Position numbers and translations under genes: made by a program
Shown: in pieces, positions 53,934 through 63,305 of the stretch
Layout: each line of letters begins with the position of its first letter
Numbering within the stretch: the stretch's first letter is position 1
The notes under the pieces: model-generated
What the model saw: the letters and a program-made list of their open reading frames with translations, nothing else
What the model was told of the DNA's origin: nothing
Database searches by the model: none
Assembly (NCBI GenBank): GCA_903884005.1
Contig: CAISDA010000033.1
Coordinates: 186,001-250,000, forward strand
Origin: an uncultured Ignavibacteriota bacterium
GTDB lineage: Bacteria; Bacteroidota; Ignavibacteria; UBA10030; UBA8401
Reading direction: 5' to 3'
DNA length: 64,000 nucleotides

Positions 53934-54262
53934 TTCCGTAGACAACAATCGTAACAGCTCATGCCGAAAATGTCTTTATCTGCAACACATGGTCCAGTGT
54001 TCACCATGAGCTATTGAATTATTGAACCAATGGAACGGAGCAAAAGTTCCCATGATTGTAAATACACGTAACTACCACCCGAAACATATCACCCGAAACT
54101 GCTCCGATTTACGCTTTTCAGGCGCATACGATAGCGGTATTCCTTTCATCCGAGGGCTGGGGTATTTTTTTTACCATGGGAGGAACGTGGAGAAGCGCAG
54201 ATTGTTTTGACGATAGTGTTGAGCGGCGATTTGTTGATGTGATGTCCAGACCGGATACACCC

Positions 54263-54296
54263 AAAAAAAAGCACCCGAAACGCAGGTTCCGGGTGC
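54263..54296 (-). terminator. Terminator of module copy B
   Basis: GCACCCGAAAC and GTTCCGGGTGC form an 11-bp stem with one mismatch and a GCAG loop (54271-54296), followed on the minus strand by eight T residues. It is nearly the same as the copy A terminator. Confidence 0.9.
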
Positions 54297-54396
54297 TTCA
54301 TGTTGGGCAGCTTCGGGGCAGGCACGGAAAGACGAACCCGTGCGCCGTGAAAACCCCTCTATTGTTTGTCTTAGTGCCGACCGACGTCAGCGCACA

Positions 54397-56085
54397 TTAT
54401 TTGTTGCATGCATCCGTCGTCAAGAGATAATATTGCAGCACGATCGGAGATACAGTAGCGTCCACTCGAATCACCTGAATGTCGGCTCCGCTGATCACCG
54501 GCACGCCGCTGGCGTCGACCGTCAGCGTGGCTTCATAGTCTACATCATTGTAGCTGCTGCGCACTGTATATTTTCCCGCCTGCCGAAGGAAGAGCCGTGC
54601 TTCCCCGGTATTGTTCAATGTGATATTGCCCATAATTTGATATCCCGTCTCATCGTACACCGTAACCACCGTGCCTCGGGGAACGATCTCCTTGGTCCCA
54701 TCGTTCGGACACTTCCCTTTCACCAACACATCGTACACGCGCACATTGGCCGGCGCTACATATTCCATCACATTGCTACTCGTGACAAGGAGCTTAGTAG
54801 CCGACAACCGAACGTCATCATTTCCCGCAACCCGCAAGTATGCATTCTTGTTTAAGGTTATACCCGGATAAATATTGATGGATTTTGAATAGCCGATCCC
54901 CCCAACGGAATAGACATCCCCCATAACGCCGTACGGTACATAAACAGAATTCACAACGAGCTCCATTGGCGCCTTGGTGAAATCCCACGAATTGAAACTG
55001 GCAGCTAAAGTAATAGTTGCGGATATTATTTGGTAGTCTTGGAAAAAGTTAATCGAAGCATTAAAGTAATTCGCAGTATTACTCAGTAAATTTAGTGGAA
55101 TGCTAGGCCAAATGGATGTAAAACCACCCAAAGCTAGGCCAACCTGTTTCACCGAATTGGATATTTTCGATGAGGTAACAGAAACGTATTGAGCTTCACC
55201 CGTTTTCACGAGCTGTCCGGTCGCGGGATCGGTATACCCCATCTGTAATTTATCACCGAGAACGAATGAGGCACCGGTTAAAGGATTTTTGACTGTATTA
55301 TCGACAGGAATAAAGATCTGGCTGCCGGCGGGACTGGCAACCTTACCGGATGGATCCGTCACCGTTACTGACAGGGACAGCAACGTATTGGAGGATGTAG
55401 TACCGGTTGTCACTACACCCTGGGGAATGAGTGCTGCCGCCTTAGGATAAAACACCGTCGTGGCAACGGTGAGTTTGCCGCTGAGGGCGCTGCCCGATGC
55501 GTCTTTTAATATTGTGCCCTGCGGAATTGTGACCTGGCTTCCTGCAGTCGTCTGCACCGCGATCGGCGCCGTCGTCTTTCCCGTGTTATCCGAAGAAACT
55601 GCCGTCGGAGTAGACGTCTGCTCGATGCCCGCAGTGGCCATGTCCGTCTTCTTGACCATATTCACAACAAAGACCTGGGGCCCGCCCGATGTGATCGTGA
55701 TCGGATAATCGACATTCATATATGCAGCCGATGTGATCTTGAGGATCAGTTTCACCGGGCTCGCGGCCGAAAAAGTGGTGCCGTTCTGTATTGCAAACGT
55801 CAGGAACCCGTGATTGACCGTAACCGATGTCAGCTTGTTGTTGACCTCGTCTGTGACCTTGCCGGCATCCTGGCCCGTAATTGCAACAGTGACAATTGAT
55901 GAAGGCACGCCGCCCGTCAGGACGTCATTCAGCGTCACGGACACCGTATTGTCGCGTGTGATCGTATTGACAATAACCTTGAGGTCTTTTGTCGGATCGT
56001 TGATCTGGCAGCCGGAGATCAGAAATAGGGTAATTGCCGCTGCCGCCGCTATCCTGGATGAGAATGAAATTCTGCTCTGTGTCAT
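54397..56085 (-). CDS. Surface or periplasmic lipoprotein of unknown function, copy B
   Basis: The 562-residue paralogue of 51400-53100 has the lipobox FLISGC and the same segment order. It is nearly identical to copy A up to about residue 315 (SNSVKQV). Residues about 316-420 differ: this copy has GLALGGFTSIWPSIPLNLLS, which copy A lacks. It converges again at KAYLRVAGNDD-like sequence and is highly similar to the end (TTDACNK). Sharp divergence in the middle with conserved ends suggests recombination or selection on an exposed segment. Function unknown. Confidence 0.8.
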   Translation of the reverse strand: MTQSRISFSSRIAAAAAITLFLISGCQINDPTKDLKVIVNTITRDNTVSVTLNDVLTGGVPSSIVTVAITGQDAGKVTDEVNNKLTSVTVNHGFLTFAIQNGTTFSAASPVKLILKITSAAYMNVDYPITITSGGPQVFVVNMVKKTDMATAGIEQTSTPTAVSSDNTGKTTAPIAVQTTAGSQVTIPQGTILKDASGSALSGKLTVATTVFYPKAAALIPQGVVTTGTTSSNTLLSLSVTVTDPSGKVASPAGSQIFIPVDNTVKNPLTGASFVLGDKLQMGYTDPATGQLVKTGEAQYVSVTSSKISNSVKQVGLALGGFTSIWPSIPLNLLSNTANYFNASINFFQDYQIISATITLAASFNSWDFTKAPMELVVNSVYVPYGVMGDVYSVGGIGYSKSINIYPGITLNKNAYLRVAGNDDVRLSATKLLVTSSNVMEYVAPANVRVYDVLVKGKCPNDGTKEIVPRGTVVTVYDETGYQIMGNITLNNTGEARLFLRQAGKYTVRSSYNDVDYEATLTVDASGVPVISGADIQVIRVDATVSPIVLQYYLLTTDACNK

Positions 56086-56099
56086 TAGGATGATTCTCC

Positions 56100-56756
56100 T
56101 TAAAATTTATATGAAAGGCCGAGTGAGACAACGGGATAGAACTTGAACCAATCCAGGTTCGTTGCAACGATCGCTTCCTGTTCCGGCGATGCCGAGGGTG
56201 CAAGCAGTCCTGTTGCCTTCATGGACACTTTCGGAGGCCCCTGGTAGTACGCGCCGATGTCCATCACGAAGCCGAGTCCTTTATCGCCGGCGGTGGGGTT
56301 GCCGATACCGATGCCAATGTAGGGAGCAACCTTGTTGAAGGAGAGGTCGATCCCGATCGTGCCGAGATTGTCCTTGTTATACACATCCCCGCCGATCGTT
56401 TTTGTGATCGTCGGTATCGCCGTGACCACGGGCTTGTTCAGATTCACGACCGCCCCTCCTGTGACATGGAGCGAGGTCGATTCGAACGGGTACCAGTCGC
56501 CCAACAGGGCCACCGATGACAGGTCCAGTTTCGCGTTCATCTCATAATCCTCCCCTTGTTTGACACCGGACTGGTACGTATAGCTGAACATCGAACCGCC
56601 CAACCGAAGGTTGAATGAAGGGCCGAACGATCTGTACACTTCAACATTCACACCAAGCGTACTGAGTTTAACCGATGCTGCATAGTCCTGGGCAAAAAGA
56701 TTGCCGGAGAGCAGAAGAAGGGTGCACAGCGTTGCAACTGCTTGTTTTATTTTCAT
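56100..56756 (-). CDS. Small outer-membrane beta-barrel protein, copy B
   Basis: The 218-residue product has the same signal peptide, strands and C-terminal Phe as copy A. Changes are conservative and scattered (for example VQQGQ to VKQGE, ISKTI to ITKTI, SNLNW to TNLDW). The lipoprotein gene follows after 14 bases, and the ribosome site AGGTG is shared. The near identity suggests recent duplication or gene conversion. Confidence 0.85.
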   Translation of the reverse strand: MKIKQAVATLCTLLLLSGNLFAQDYAASVKLSTLGVNVEVYRSFGPSFNLRLGGSMFSYTYQSGVKQGEDYEMNAKLDLSSVALLGDWYPFESTSLHVTGGAVVNLNKPVVTAIPTITKTIGGDVYNKDNLGTIGIDLSFNKVAPYIGIGIGNPTAGDKGLGFVMDIGAYYQGPPKVSMKATGLLAPSASPEQEAIVATNLDWFKFYPVVSLGLSYKF

Positions 56757-57061
56757 GCGACACCTTTTTTAAAATAGTGACAAATGACCATATAACGTGG
56801 AATTAATTACATTATGAAACATCTCTGTTCTTAAACAAAAGAAGCCCCGATCGAATGCTTCACGCATTCTCCAGAGGCTTCGTCACGATTCTTTCCGCCC
56901 AATTGCGCCTGTCTGGGAGTTTTCTTATAGCATCAATATAAATAGCCCCCGCCACAAATTCATCAAAATAAAAAAATATTCTGAACCTGAGCTGCTCTGT
57001 GTGCAGCCTATCGCAGCGAATGAACGTTCCCAGTCTGCACAAAAAAATGCATTGTTCAACG
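56757..57061. other. Intergenic region upstream of module copy B
   Basis: The 305 bases hold the copy B leader and its promoter. A TATAAG hexamer on the minus strand (56924-56929) lies just before the CTCC that starts the leader structure, so the transcript could begin at the first stem. No gene is supported. Confidence 0.5.
56841..56919 (-). promoter_or_regulatory. Structured 5' leader with alternative folds, copy B
   Basis: This is the same element as in copy A: CTCCCAGACAGGC (56907-56919 reversed), GCCTCTGGAG, the perfect GAATGC-GTGAA-GCATTC hairpin, and an outer 6-bp GAAGCC/GGCTTC stem followed by TTTTGTTT. Paired bases are kept while the joining segments (TCTG, CGATCGG and the 28-base spacer) vary between copies. 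This is the pattern expected of a functional RNA. Confidence 0.6.
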
Positions 57062-60000
57062 TTAGCGCGAAGCTGCGCGCATCATATTCAACAGCAGGCG
57101 CTGCCCCACGACGAGCGAGCGTTCATACTGTACCGAATTCATCTCCCTGAATGCGGCGTTCTGCCCTTCAGTGTCCGGAGCGTGTTCCTTGATCGTGATC
57201 CCTTTCACGCATGCAAGCATATCGAGAGCACACAGGATGATCTTGCCGCGCCCGTGCTGAATGACGCTCAGCGCCGAGAAGACTTCCTTCTTATGGTCAG
57301 ACACGCAGCCGACCACGGTCTCGCCGTTCATGATACGAAGGCCGATGCGGTTTCTGTTATAGAGCGAGAAGCATTGATATTCCCAGTTGAACGCGCATGC
57401 CTGCGGCAGCCCCGAGAAGAGTTCGTGGTTCTTCACAACATAATTCCCGCCATACCACGTCTTGCCCATCACCTGCGCTCCGCGGTACTCGAGCACCTCT
57501 TTTTGCGCCAGGAATTCGGCCCACTTCTCTGCATTGTTCACGACGATGAGCGTGTTGCCGTCGTTGACCCATTCGAGTACATTCGTGACCAGCTCCCTCT
57601 CCGGCGGCGGTGCGGATTCTCCCGCGATCAAATATTTGCCTGTGGGTTTTCCGCTTTTATACACCCTGAGCGGGCCAACGCCGACTGAGGAAAGGAATTT
57701 TCCGAACACCTGGTTCGTATCCAGGATCATGCCGTCCGTGCTGATACCGGCAATATCCAGTTTCACGGCGAAGATGTCGTCGCTTCCCGACGCAGCCGGC
57801 TTCCCGTTCCGCACCAGCTCCGCACTCACGGTCGTGTAGCCTTCGGCCCGCGTGACGATCGGGATTCCCATTTTCAAAGGCTGCCCGTAGACGCTCCCGC
57901 CTGCAGCCGTCACGGCGTATTCAGACGTGAACAACTGCCCCGACGCATCGCTCGCCTTCACCCGTAATGTGTACGAGCCGTGTATATCCGATTCGTTGAC
58001 GAGATAACAATCGGCTTTCGTCGTGTCGCCTACGGTGCCGACCTTTCTGTTCAGCTTCACCGCAACATAGAGCGGCTTGGTATACCGGGCAATCAGATCG
58101 ACATCTCCTTTCGGATTGCGGTAATCGTCCACAATGCCCGAATGGTTCTCGAGTATCATGCTTTCCCATCCGTTCACCGCATACCCGTCTGTGATGTTGT
58201 TGATGCGTATGTTCTCGATGATGCGCCCCTGATAGTAATACGCGACGTTGCCCATCGACACGGTCAGATGGTCGACGTCCGTGAATGCTTCAGTGAACCC
58301 TTTCGTTTTCAGGAACGTGTCGTATGCATCATACCATTTCAGGTACGTGTCTGTTTCCCATCCGCGTTTCGTTCCGGTCTTCATGATCTCGTTCCGGATG
58401 AGCTGCAGGCGCGGCGGCGTGCCGATGGCGCCCTCTTCGCCGAAGTAGATGATCTCGTCCTTATGGTCGGTGAAGCGAAGGTACTCCTTCTCGCTTTTAT
58501 AGAGGTTGTCGTGATACACGCCCGGACCTCCGGCATGATGCTGGTCGAACCAGCCGTAATCGCGGAACGTGGTGTCGTACGGAAGCAGGTGAAGTTTGAA
58601 ACGCGGATCCGGCCCCATCTTGATGTCGCCGTTCAATGAATTGTATGTGAGGATGCGCGTCTCGTCCAACTGGTGCGCATCTCTCATGTCCGTGCTGTCC
58701 TGGAAACCGGGATCGGTGCCGCGTTCGTTGTGAAGATTGTAGATGACGAGCGACGGATGGTTCCTGTCCCGTTTGATCATGCGGAAGAGTTTCTCGCGCC
58801 TCGCCGGAACGGCGAACGCGCCCTGGAATTTTCCGAACGGGTCCTTCGGCGCAAAGAGTTCGGAGGGAACCTGATATCCTCCCGGCTCTTCAAAATAGAG
58901 AAGGCCGAGCTCGTCCGCATAGTCGAGCACATTCGATGTGCCGATCGTGCGGTGGAAGTTCAGCATGTTGAGGCCGATCTTTTTAGCCGTCTCGATCTGC
59001 TTCTTTGCAAGCTCGTCCGACGGAGTGATGCCGTTGAGCGGCCAGAATCCCCACGAGATCGCCGTGCGAAGCACGATGCGCCTGCCATTAAGATAGAATT
59101 GCTTATCGCCTGCGATGTCTTTCACCTCGAACCATCGAAAACCGAAGCGCTGCGTGTAGGTATCGGAAGAGTTGTCCGATCCCTTCCACTGTGCACTCAT
59201 CACGTAGAGGTTCGGATCCTCGACGCTCCAGAGTTTCGCCTCATTCAGTGAGACAGTGAGCGGGATCACCTGAGCGCCTGGAGCGAGGGATGGAACGCTG
59301 ATTTCTTTCTCATAGACTGCATGCGCATCGTTCTTGTATTCGCTGATCCTGACACGGAGCGTCCCGCTCACTGCCGTCTTCGTCGCGTTGACCGCGGTGA
59401 TCGCGGCATCGATCGTTTTCGGGTTCGGTGTGTTCTTAATATAGATGTCGTCGATGAAAATCGGGTCTGTCGCTACGAGCGCAACCTTTCCTGTGATGCC
59501 CCCGAATCCATGCGATGGTATGGTTCGGTACTGTCCCCAGAGGAACATTTTCGAATCCCGCCAGTCGAAATTGCCGTTGGGATCGGTGATGCGCACGGCG
59601 ATCTCATTCTGCGCGCCGGGCTTCACATACCGCGTGATGTCCACGTCGAACGGCGTGCTATTGATCAGGTCGTATCCCGCAAGCATGCGGTTCGCGAACA
59701 CCTCGGCACGGAACCGGACGCTTTCGAATTTCAACACGATGCGCCTGCCCGTCATAGAAGCGGGGACGTTCACACTCGTGCTGAACCAGGAAACGCCGAG
59801 ATAATTTCCCGCAAGACCGAAGGCATTGCCGTTCGATCCCCAGAAATATTCTTCGACCGTCGCCGGAAGATGGACCGTCGGGCCCTTCACTGCTGCAAGT
59901 CCCTTCCATCCCATCGTGGGCGGATGCACGGGAAGCGATGCGATCGGCGGCGGGACGACGTAGAGCGTATCGTCCATCCAGCGCGCATCGGTATCCAGCC

Positions 60001-60118
60001 TGAGTATCCAGTCGTTGTGCGAAAGGTCGACGGCTATCCTTCCGCTGCCGCGCGCCGAAACAGCCTCATATGCGCCGAAGCACAATGCGATGAGCAGGAA
60101 CAGCCGGGAAATGCGCAT
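57062..60118 (-). CDS. Secreted glycoside hydrolase family 2 protein
   Basis: The 1018-residue enzyme has a signal peptide (RLFLLIALCFGAYEAVSA). A sugar-binding jelly roll covers about 60-215 and an Ig-like domain 220-325. The TIM barrel spans about 330-640, with acid/base Glu in YNLHNERG and a probable nucleophile Glu in YFGEEGAIG. The C-terminal domains include a GATase-like flavodoxin fold at about 850-1010 (LIVVNNAEKW, GRGKIILCALDML). Galactosidase, glucuronidase or mannosidase specificity cannot be decided. AAGGG lies 8 bases before the ATG at 60118. It follows the M16 pair by 64 bases and may be cotranscribed. Confidence 0.88.
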   Translation of the reverse strand: MRISRLFLLIALCFGAYEAVSARGSGRIAVDLSHNDWILRLDTDARWMDDTLYVVPPPIASLPVHPPTMGWKGLAAVKGPTVHLPATVEEYFWGSNGNAFGLAGNYLGVSWFSTSVNVPASMTGRRIVLKFESVRFRAEVFANRMLAGYDLINSTPFDVDITRYVKPGAQNEIAVRITDPNGNFDWRDSKMFLWGQYRTIPSHGFGGITGKVALVATDPIFIDDIYIKNTPNPKTIDAAITAVNATKTAVSGTLRVRISEYKNDAHAVYEKEISVPSLAPGAQVIPLTVSLNEAKLWSVEDPNLYVMSAQWKGSDNSSDTYTQRFGFRWFEVKDIAGDKQFYLNGRRIVLRTAISWGFWPLNGITPSDELAKKQIETAKKIGLNMLNFHRTIGTSNVLDYADELGLLYFEEPGGYQVPSELFAPKDPFGKFQGAFAVPARREKLFRMIKRDRNHPSLVIYNLHNERGTDPGFQDSTDMRDAHQLDETRILTYNSLNGDIKMGPDPRFKLHLLPYDTTFRDYGWFDQHHAGGPGVYHDNLYKSEKEYLRFTDHKDEIIYFGEEGAIGTPPRLQLIRNEIMKTGTKRGWETDTYLKWYDAYDTFLKTKGFTEAFTDVDHLTVSMGNVAYYYQGRIIENIRINNITDGYAVNGWESMILENHSGIVDDYRNPKGDVDLIARYTKPLYVAVKLNRKVGTVGDTTKADCYLVNESDIHGSYTLRVKASDASGQLFTSEYAVTAAGGSVYGQPLKMGIPIVTRAEGYTTVSAELVRNGKPAASGSDDIFAVKLDIAGISTDGMILDTNQVFGKFLSSVGVGPLRVYKSGKPTGKYLIAGESAPPPERELVTNVLEWVNDGNTLIVVNNAEKWAEFLAQKEVLEYRGAQVMGKTWYGGNYVVKNHELFSGLPQACAFNWEYQCFSLYNRNRIGLRIMNGETVVGCVSDHKKEVFSALSVIQHGRGKIILCALDMLACVKGITIKEHAPDTEGQNAAFREMNSVQYERSLVVGQRLLLNMMRAASR

Positions 60119-60182
60119 ACGTGGATCCCTTCGTTTGAGTACCGGTCTCACGGGTCGAGTCACAAAGAACCTCTGCCGTGTA

Positions 60183-61718
60183 TTATTTGAATGTCTCTTT
60201 CGAATCGACGATGCGCACATTCTTCACATTGAGTTTGTATGCCGCCACGATGTCGTCCTCGTCGAGCACCGATTTCGGCAATCCGGCTTTCACGACATTG
60301 GAATAACTCATCGGCGACGGGGTGTTCTCCTTCAGGCTCTTTGCAAGCCCCTCCGCTTCGCTCCTGTCCGTGACGATCGTGACGAACATAGTATCCGTCC
60401 GCCAATATTTTTTGATCGCGTTGTTCACATCGGCCGCCGTGAGCGCCGCAAGCTGCGCATCCATCTCTTTGATGTAATCCTTGCGTCCGTAGAACCTCGA
60501 ATCCATCAAATATCCAAGCTGTTCCGCCGGCGATGCCACGTACAATTTCATGTAACTGCGCAGGAATGTTCTGGTCGCGTCAAAATCCTTCTCCGATATG
60601 CCGTTCTTGATCAGCAGATCGACTTCCCGGACGGCCATGCGAAGCGCGAAATGCGCGTGCCCGATCCTGATGTCCGATAATTCCTTGTACTGTTGTTTCA
60701 ATTGTTTTGCAATCTGCACGGGACGGATCCAGAGCGAAAAATAATTCGAGGTGCGCGGCACCCCGGATGGAGGAAGCATGTTTTCCCCGCCGCCGTTATA
60801 CCATTCGATATAGGAATAATCGCCGTAGTTCATCGAGCGTATCTCGCGCAGTTTCTGATACAACTGTCCGTACGATTTCCGGTGCTCGCCGAGATACGAA
60901 TTGGCGACCATCAATGCGGCAAAATCAATGCTGGAACGCGTGATCGCAAGCGGCGTTCCGGCGAATATTGCGGAACCGAATGCGCCATCCTTCGCAATGA
61001 TCTCTACATCCATGCCGTTCGGCATCGATGGCGGTTCAGCAGCCGGAAGTGCCGGTTTCACACCGGAGAGCGCGGCCAGATCTGCTTTCAGCTGTTTCAG
61101 GAATGCGGGCGAATATTTTCCCGCTATGCCGATCGTGACATTATGCCTGGTGAACATTGCGGCGTAGTGCTGCTTCACATCGTCCAGCGTGATCCCTTTG
61201 ACGCTTTCCGATTTTCCCTGCACCATGGATTGATACCTCGTTCCGCGGAAGAGAAGATCTTCAAGCGATTTTTTACTGTATTCTTCATCGGACGAGGCGC
61301 GGATGACCTGATCCACATAGTTCTGCTGGTTCTTCATCACGCGTTTGAAATCGTTTTCCGCAAACGACGGCGTCACGATCAATCCTTTGATGATGGGATA
61401 GAATTGATCCAGAAAATCGACATGGACGGCGAATGTAAAGATCGTCACTTCCTTGTCCACGTGCGAGCCGTAGGCGGCCGCCCAGGGATACGTTTTATCC
61501 TTAATTTCACTGTACGTCATTGCTTTTGTGCCGCCCTGCGTGATCATGGTCGCCGTCGCGTACGTCAAGCCTTCTTTTCCCTTCGGATCGGAAATGGAAC
61601 CGTTGCGGAACATGAGCTTGATGACCACCTTATTGGAGTTCGGCTGTTTCAGTTCAACAACTTCCTGCGCGCAGAGCACCGCCGTGAGAACGATCGTTAG
61701 AATGAATGCTTTCATCAT
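60183..61718 (-). CDS. M16 peptidase-like protein lacking the zinc motif
   Basis: The 511-residue product has a signal peptide (AFILTIVLTAVLC, then AQ) and the two-domain M16 fold. The position of HxxEH instead reads GLTYATATMITQGGTKAM, so zinc cannot be bound. The conserved R/Y region for substrate closure is present late (LRSYMKLYVASPAEQLGYL). In two-subunit M16 proteases the inactive subunit is needed for the active clam-shell. The start overlaps the stop of the active subunit gene by ATGA. Confidence 0.9.
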   Translation of the reverse strand: MMKAFILTIVLTAVLCAQEVVELKQPNSNKVVIKLMFRNGSISDPKGKEGLTYATATMITQGGTKAMTYSEIKDKTYPWAAAYGSHVDKEVTIFTFAVHVDFLDQFYPIIKGLIVTPSFAENDFKRVMKNQQNYVDQVIRASSDEEYSKKSLEDLLFRGTRYQSMVQGKSESVKGITLDDVKQHYAAMFTRHNVTIGIAGKYSPAFLKQLKADLAALSGVKPALPAAEPPSMPNGMDVEIIAKDGAFGSAIFAGTPLAITRSSIDFAALMVANSYLGEHRKSYGQLYQKLREIRSMNYGDYSYIEWYNGGGENMLPPSGVPRTSNYFSLWIRPVQIAKQLKQQYKELSDIRIGHAHFALRMAVREVDLLIKNGISEKDFDATRTFLRSYMKLYVASPAEQLGYLMDSRFYGRKDYIKEMDAQLAALTAADVNNAIKKYWRTDTMFVTIVTDRSEAEGLAKSLKENTPSPMSYSNVVKAGLPKSVLDEDDIVAAYKLNVKNVRIVDSKETFK

Positions 61719-63064
61719 TTCACACCTCCTTCAGCATCGGCAGAGATCGTCGCAACGGTCAGGCCCGATGGAACAAAATATTTATCAGCCGCCATTTTCA
61801 GATCGGCAATGGTCACATTATTGTACAGTGCATACATCCGATTCAACGATTCAGGATCGCCCGTCAGCGTGATGTACGCGCAGAGCGAATTTGCGATCGT
61901 GGACGGATTATCGATCCCCATGGCAAAACTGTATTTCAACAGCGATTTTGTTTTCGCCAGCAATTGTTCGTCCACCCCATTCGCTTGTATTTCCCCGATC
62001 GCCTTCAGAATTTCATCCTTCACATACTGCAAGTCGGCCTTGTTGACAAGCGACGCCTGTATGGTGATCAGGTTCGGATCCCGCGCATCGGCCGCGCCGC
62101 CGCCGAGGGAGCGCACTTTTTGTTCCTGGATGACCAGCTTCTTATACAATGCCGACGTGGGCGAGAAGAGTATCGTTGTCAGAACGTCCAGCGCGGGCAT
62201 GTCTATCCGTGAATCCGAAAATGCGGGGCCTTTATAATTTAAGCTGAGCGAAGGCGGAATGTTGCCGTTTTGCAGATGCGTGTACCGTGGAGCATCCTGC
62301 TTCGGCTCGACGGGAACGACGGAAACGTACGTGCCGTGTTTCCATGCGCCGAAATATTTTTCGGCGAGCGCATTCACCCTGTCGGGAGTGACGTCTCCTA
62401 CGACAACAATGGTTGCATATTCGGGCCGGTAATACCGGTTGAAGAACTCGAGGGAATAGGTGTACTGATTCGGCATATCAACGATGTCCTTAAAAAATCC
62501 CATCGTCGTGTGCTTATAGGGATGTTTGACGAACGCGGTGTTCATGGTGTTTTCATACGACTGCTGGTACGGGCTGGCGAAGTTTTTGGTGTATTCACCC
62601 TTCACGGCGCCGGCTTCGGTCTTAAAATCATGTTCCGAGTAGTTCAGGCTCATGAACCGGTCGGATTCGAGATCGAACATCGTTTCCAATTTTGTCGCAT
62701 CGCCCGTCATATGGTAGATCGTGCGGTCAAGCGATGTGTTTGCATTGGCGCCTGCGCCGATCGATTTCAACACGTCGTTATATGTATCGCGCGGATATTT
62801 GTCCGTCCCGCGGAACATCATATGCTCGAAAAAATGCGCGAATCCGGTCACCCCTTCTTCCACTTCGTTGCGTGAACCGACGCGGGCGTCGATAAAAAAT
62901 GAGGCCAGTCCGGGACTGTCGAACTGTACGGTCACGACATTGAGTCCGTTCGCCATCATGTGCTGGTGGATGGGATAGGGAAGGATCTTTTCCGCTGCCA
63001 TCAGCGGGCCATTCCATATCACGCCAGCCAGCACGACGGCGGCAAAAGTCAACAGTGATTTCAT
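61715..63064 (-). CDS. M16 zinc metalloprotease, catalytic subunit
   Basis: The 449-residue product has a signal peptide (LLTFAAVVLAGVIWNGPLMA). It carries the inverted zinc motif HFFEH (His77, Glu80, His81), and a third ligand Glu lies in AVKGEYTKN about 75 residues later. It should degrade peptides inside a closed chamber formed with the inactive partner encoded next. Location is periplasmic or outer-membrane attached. The gene is divergent from the methyltransferase at 63306. Confidence 0.93.
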   Translation of the reverse strand: MKSLLTFAAVVLAGVIWNGPLMAAEKILPYPIHQHMMANGLNVVTVQFDSPGLASFFIDARVGSRNEVEEGVTGFAHFFEHMMFRGTDKYPRDTYNDVLKSIGAGANANTSLDRTIYHMTGDATKLETMFDLESDRFMSLNYSEHDFKTEAGAVKGEYTKNFASPYQQSYENTMNTAFVKHPYKHTTMGFFKDIVDMPNQYTYSLEFFNRYYRPEYATIVVVGDVTPDRVNALAEKYFGAWKHGTYVSVVPVEPKQDAPRYTHLQNGNIPPSLSLNYKGPAFSDSRIDMPALDVLTTILFSPTSALYKKLVIQEQKVRSLGGGAADARDPNLITIQASLVNKADLQYVKDEILKAIGEIQANGVDEQLLAKTKSLLKYSFAMGIDNPSTIANSLCAYITLTGDPESLNRMYALYNNVTIADLKMAADKYFVPSGLTVATISADAEGGVK

Positions 63065-63305
63065 CGTTTCTCTCCTTCGTAATTGGCAATTGTTGAGCGG
63101 TAATTATCAGCGTGTAGAAGTTGGGGGAATATTCTTGAAAATGCAAGCGGAAAATGTGTTACGTCCCGATACCGTCGATTGTTCGTTCGCTTCACGATGC
63201 CGTCAACAATTGGACGTTGTACGTAAATGGATTATATTTAACAAACAGGTGTGCTGTTGTGCGGCTTCACTCACGATCGTTCATTACATTTTGGAACTCC
63301 ATGCT

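Larger units (their letters stand above)
53772..54396. other. Intergenic region between module copies
   Basis: The 625 bases contain the copy A leader (53772-53933), a unique spacer of 329 bases (53934-54262) with the copy A promoter, and the copy B terminator (54263-54296). Short frames on the plus strand are not supported. Confidence 0.6.
54263..56919. repeat. Tandem duplication, copy B (2.66 kb)
   Basis: Second copy of the barrel-lipoprotein module, in the same orientation as copy A (51264-53933). It keeps the terminator, both genes with the same 14-base gap, and the leader. Upstream of the leader the two copies lose similarity, which marks the edge of the duplication. Confidence 0.93.

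Noticed and set aside
59321-60190. Plus-strand open frame of 289 codons
   Set aside because: Antisense to the family-2 glycoside hydrolase; no signal peptide, motif or ribosome site.
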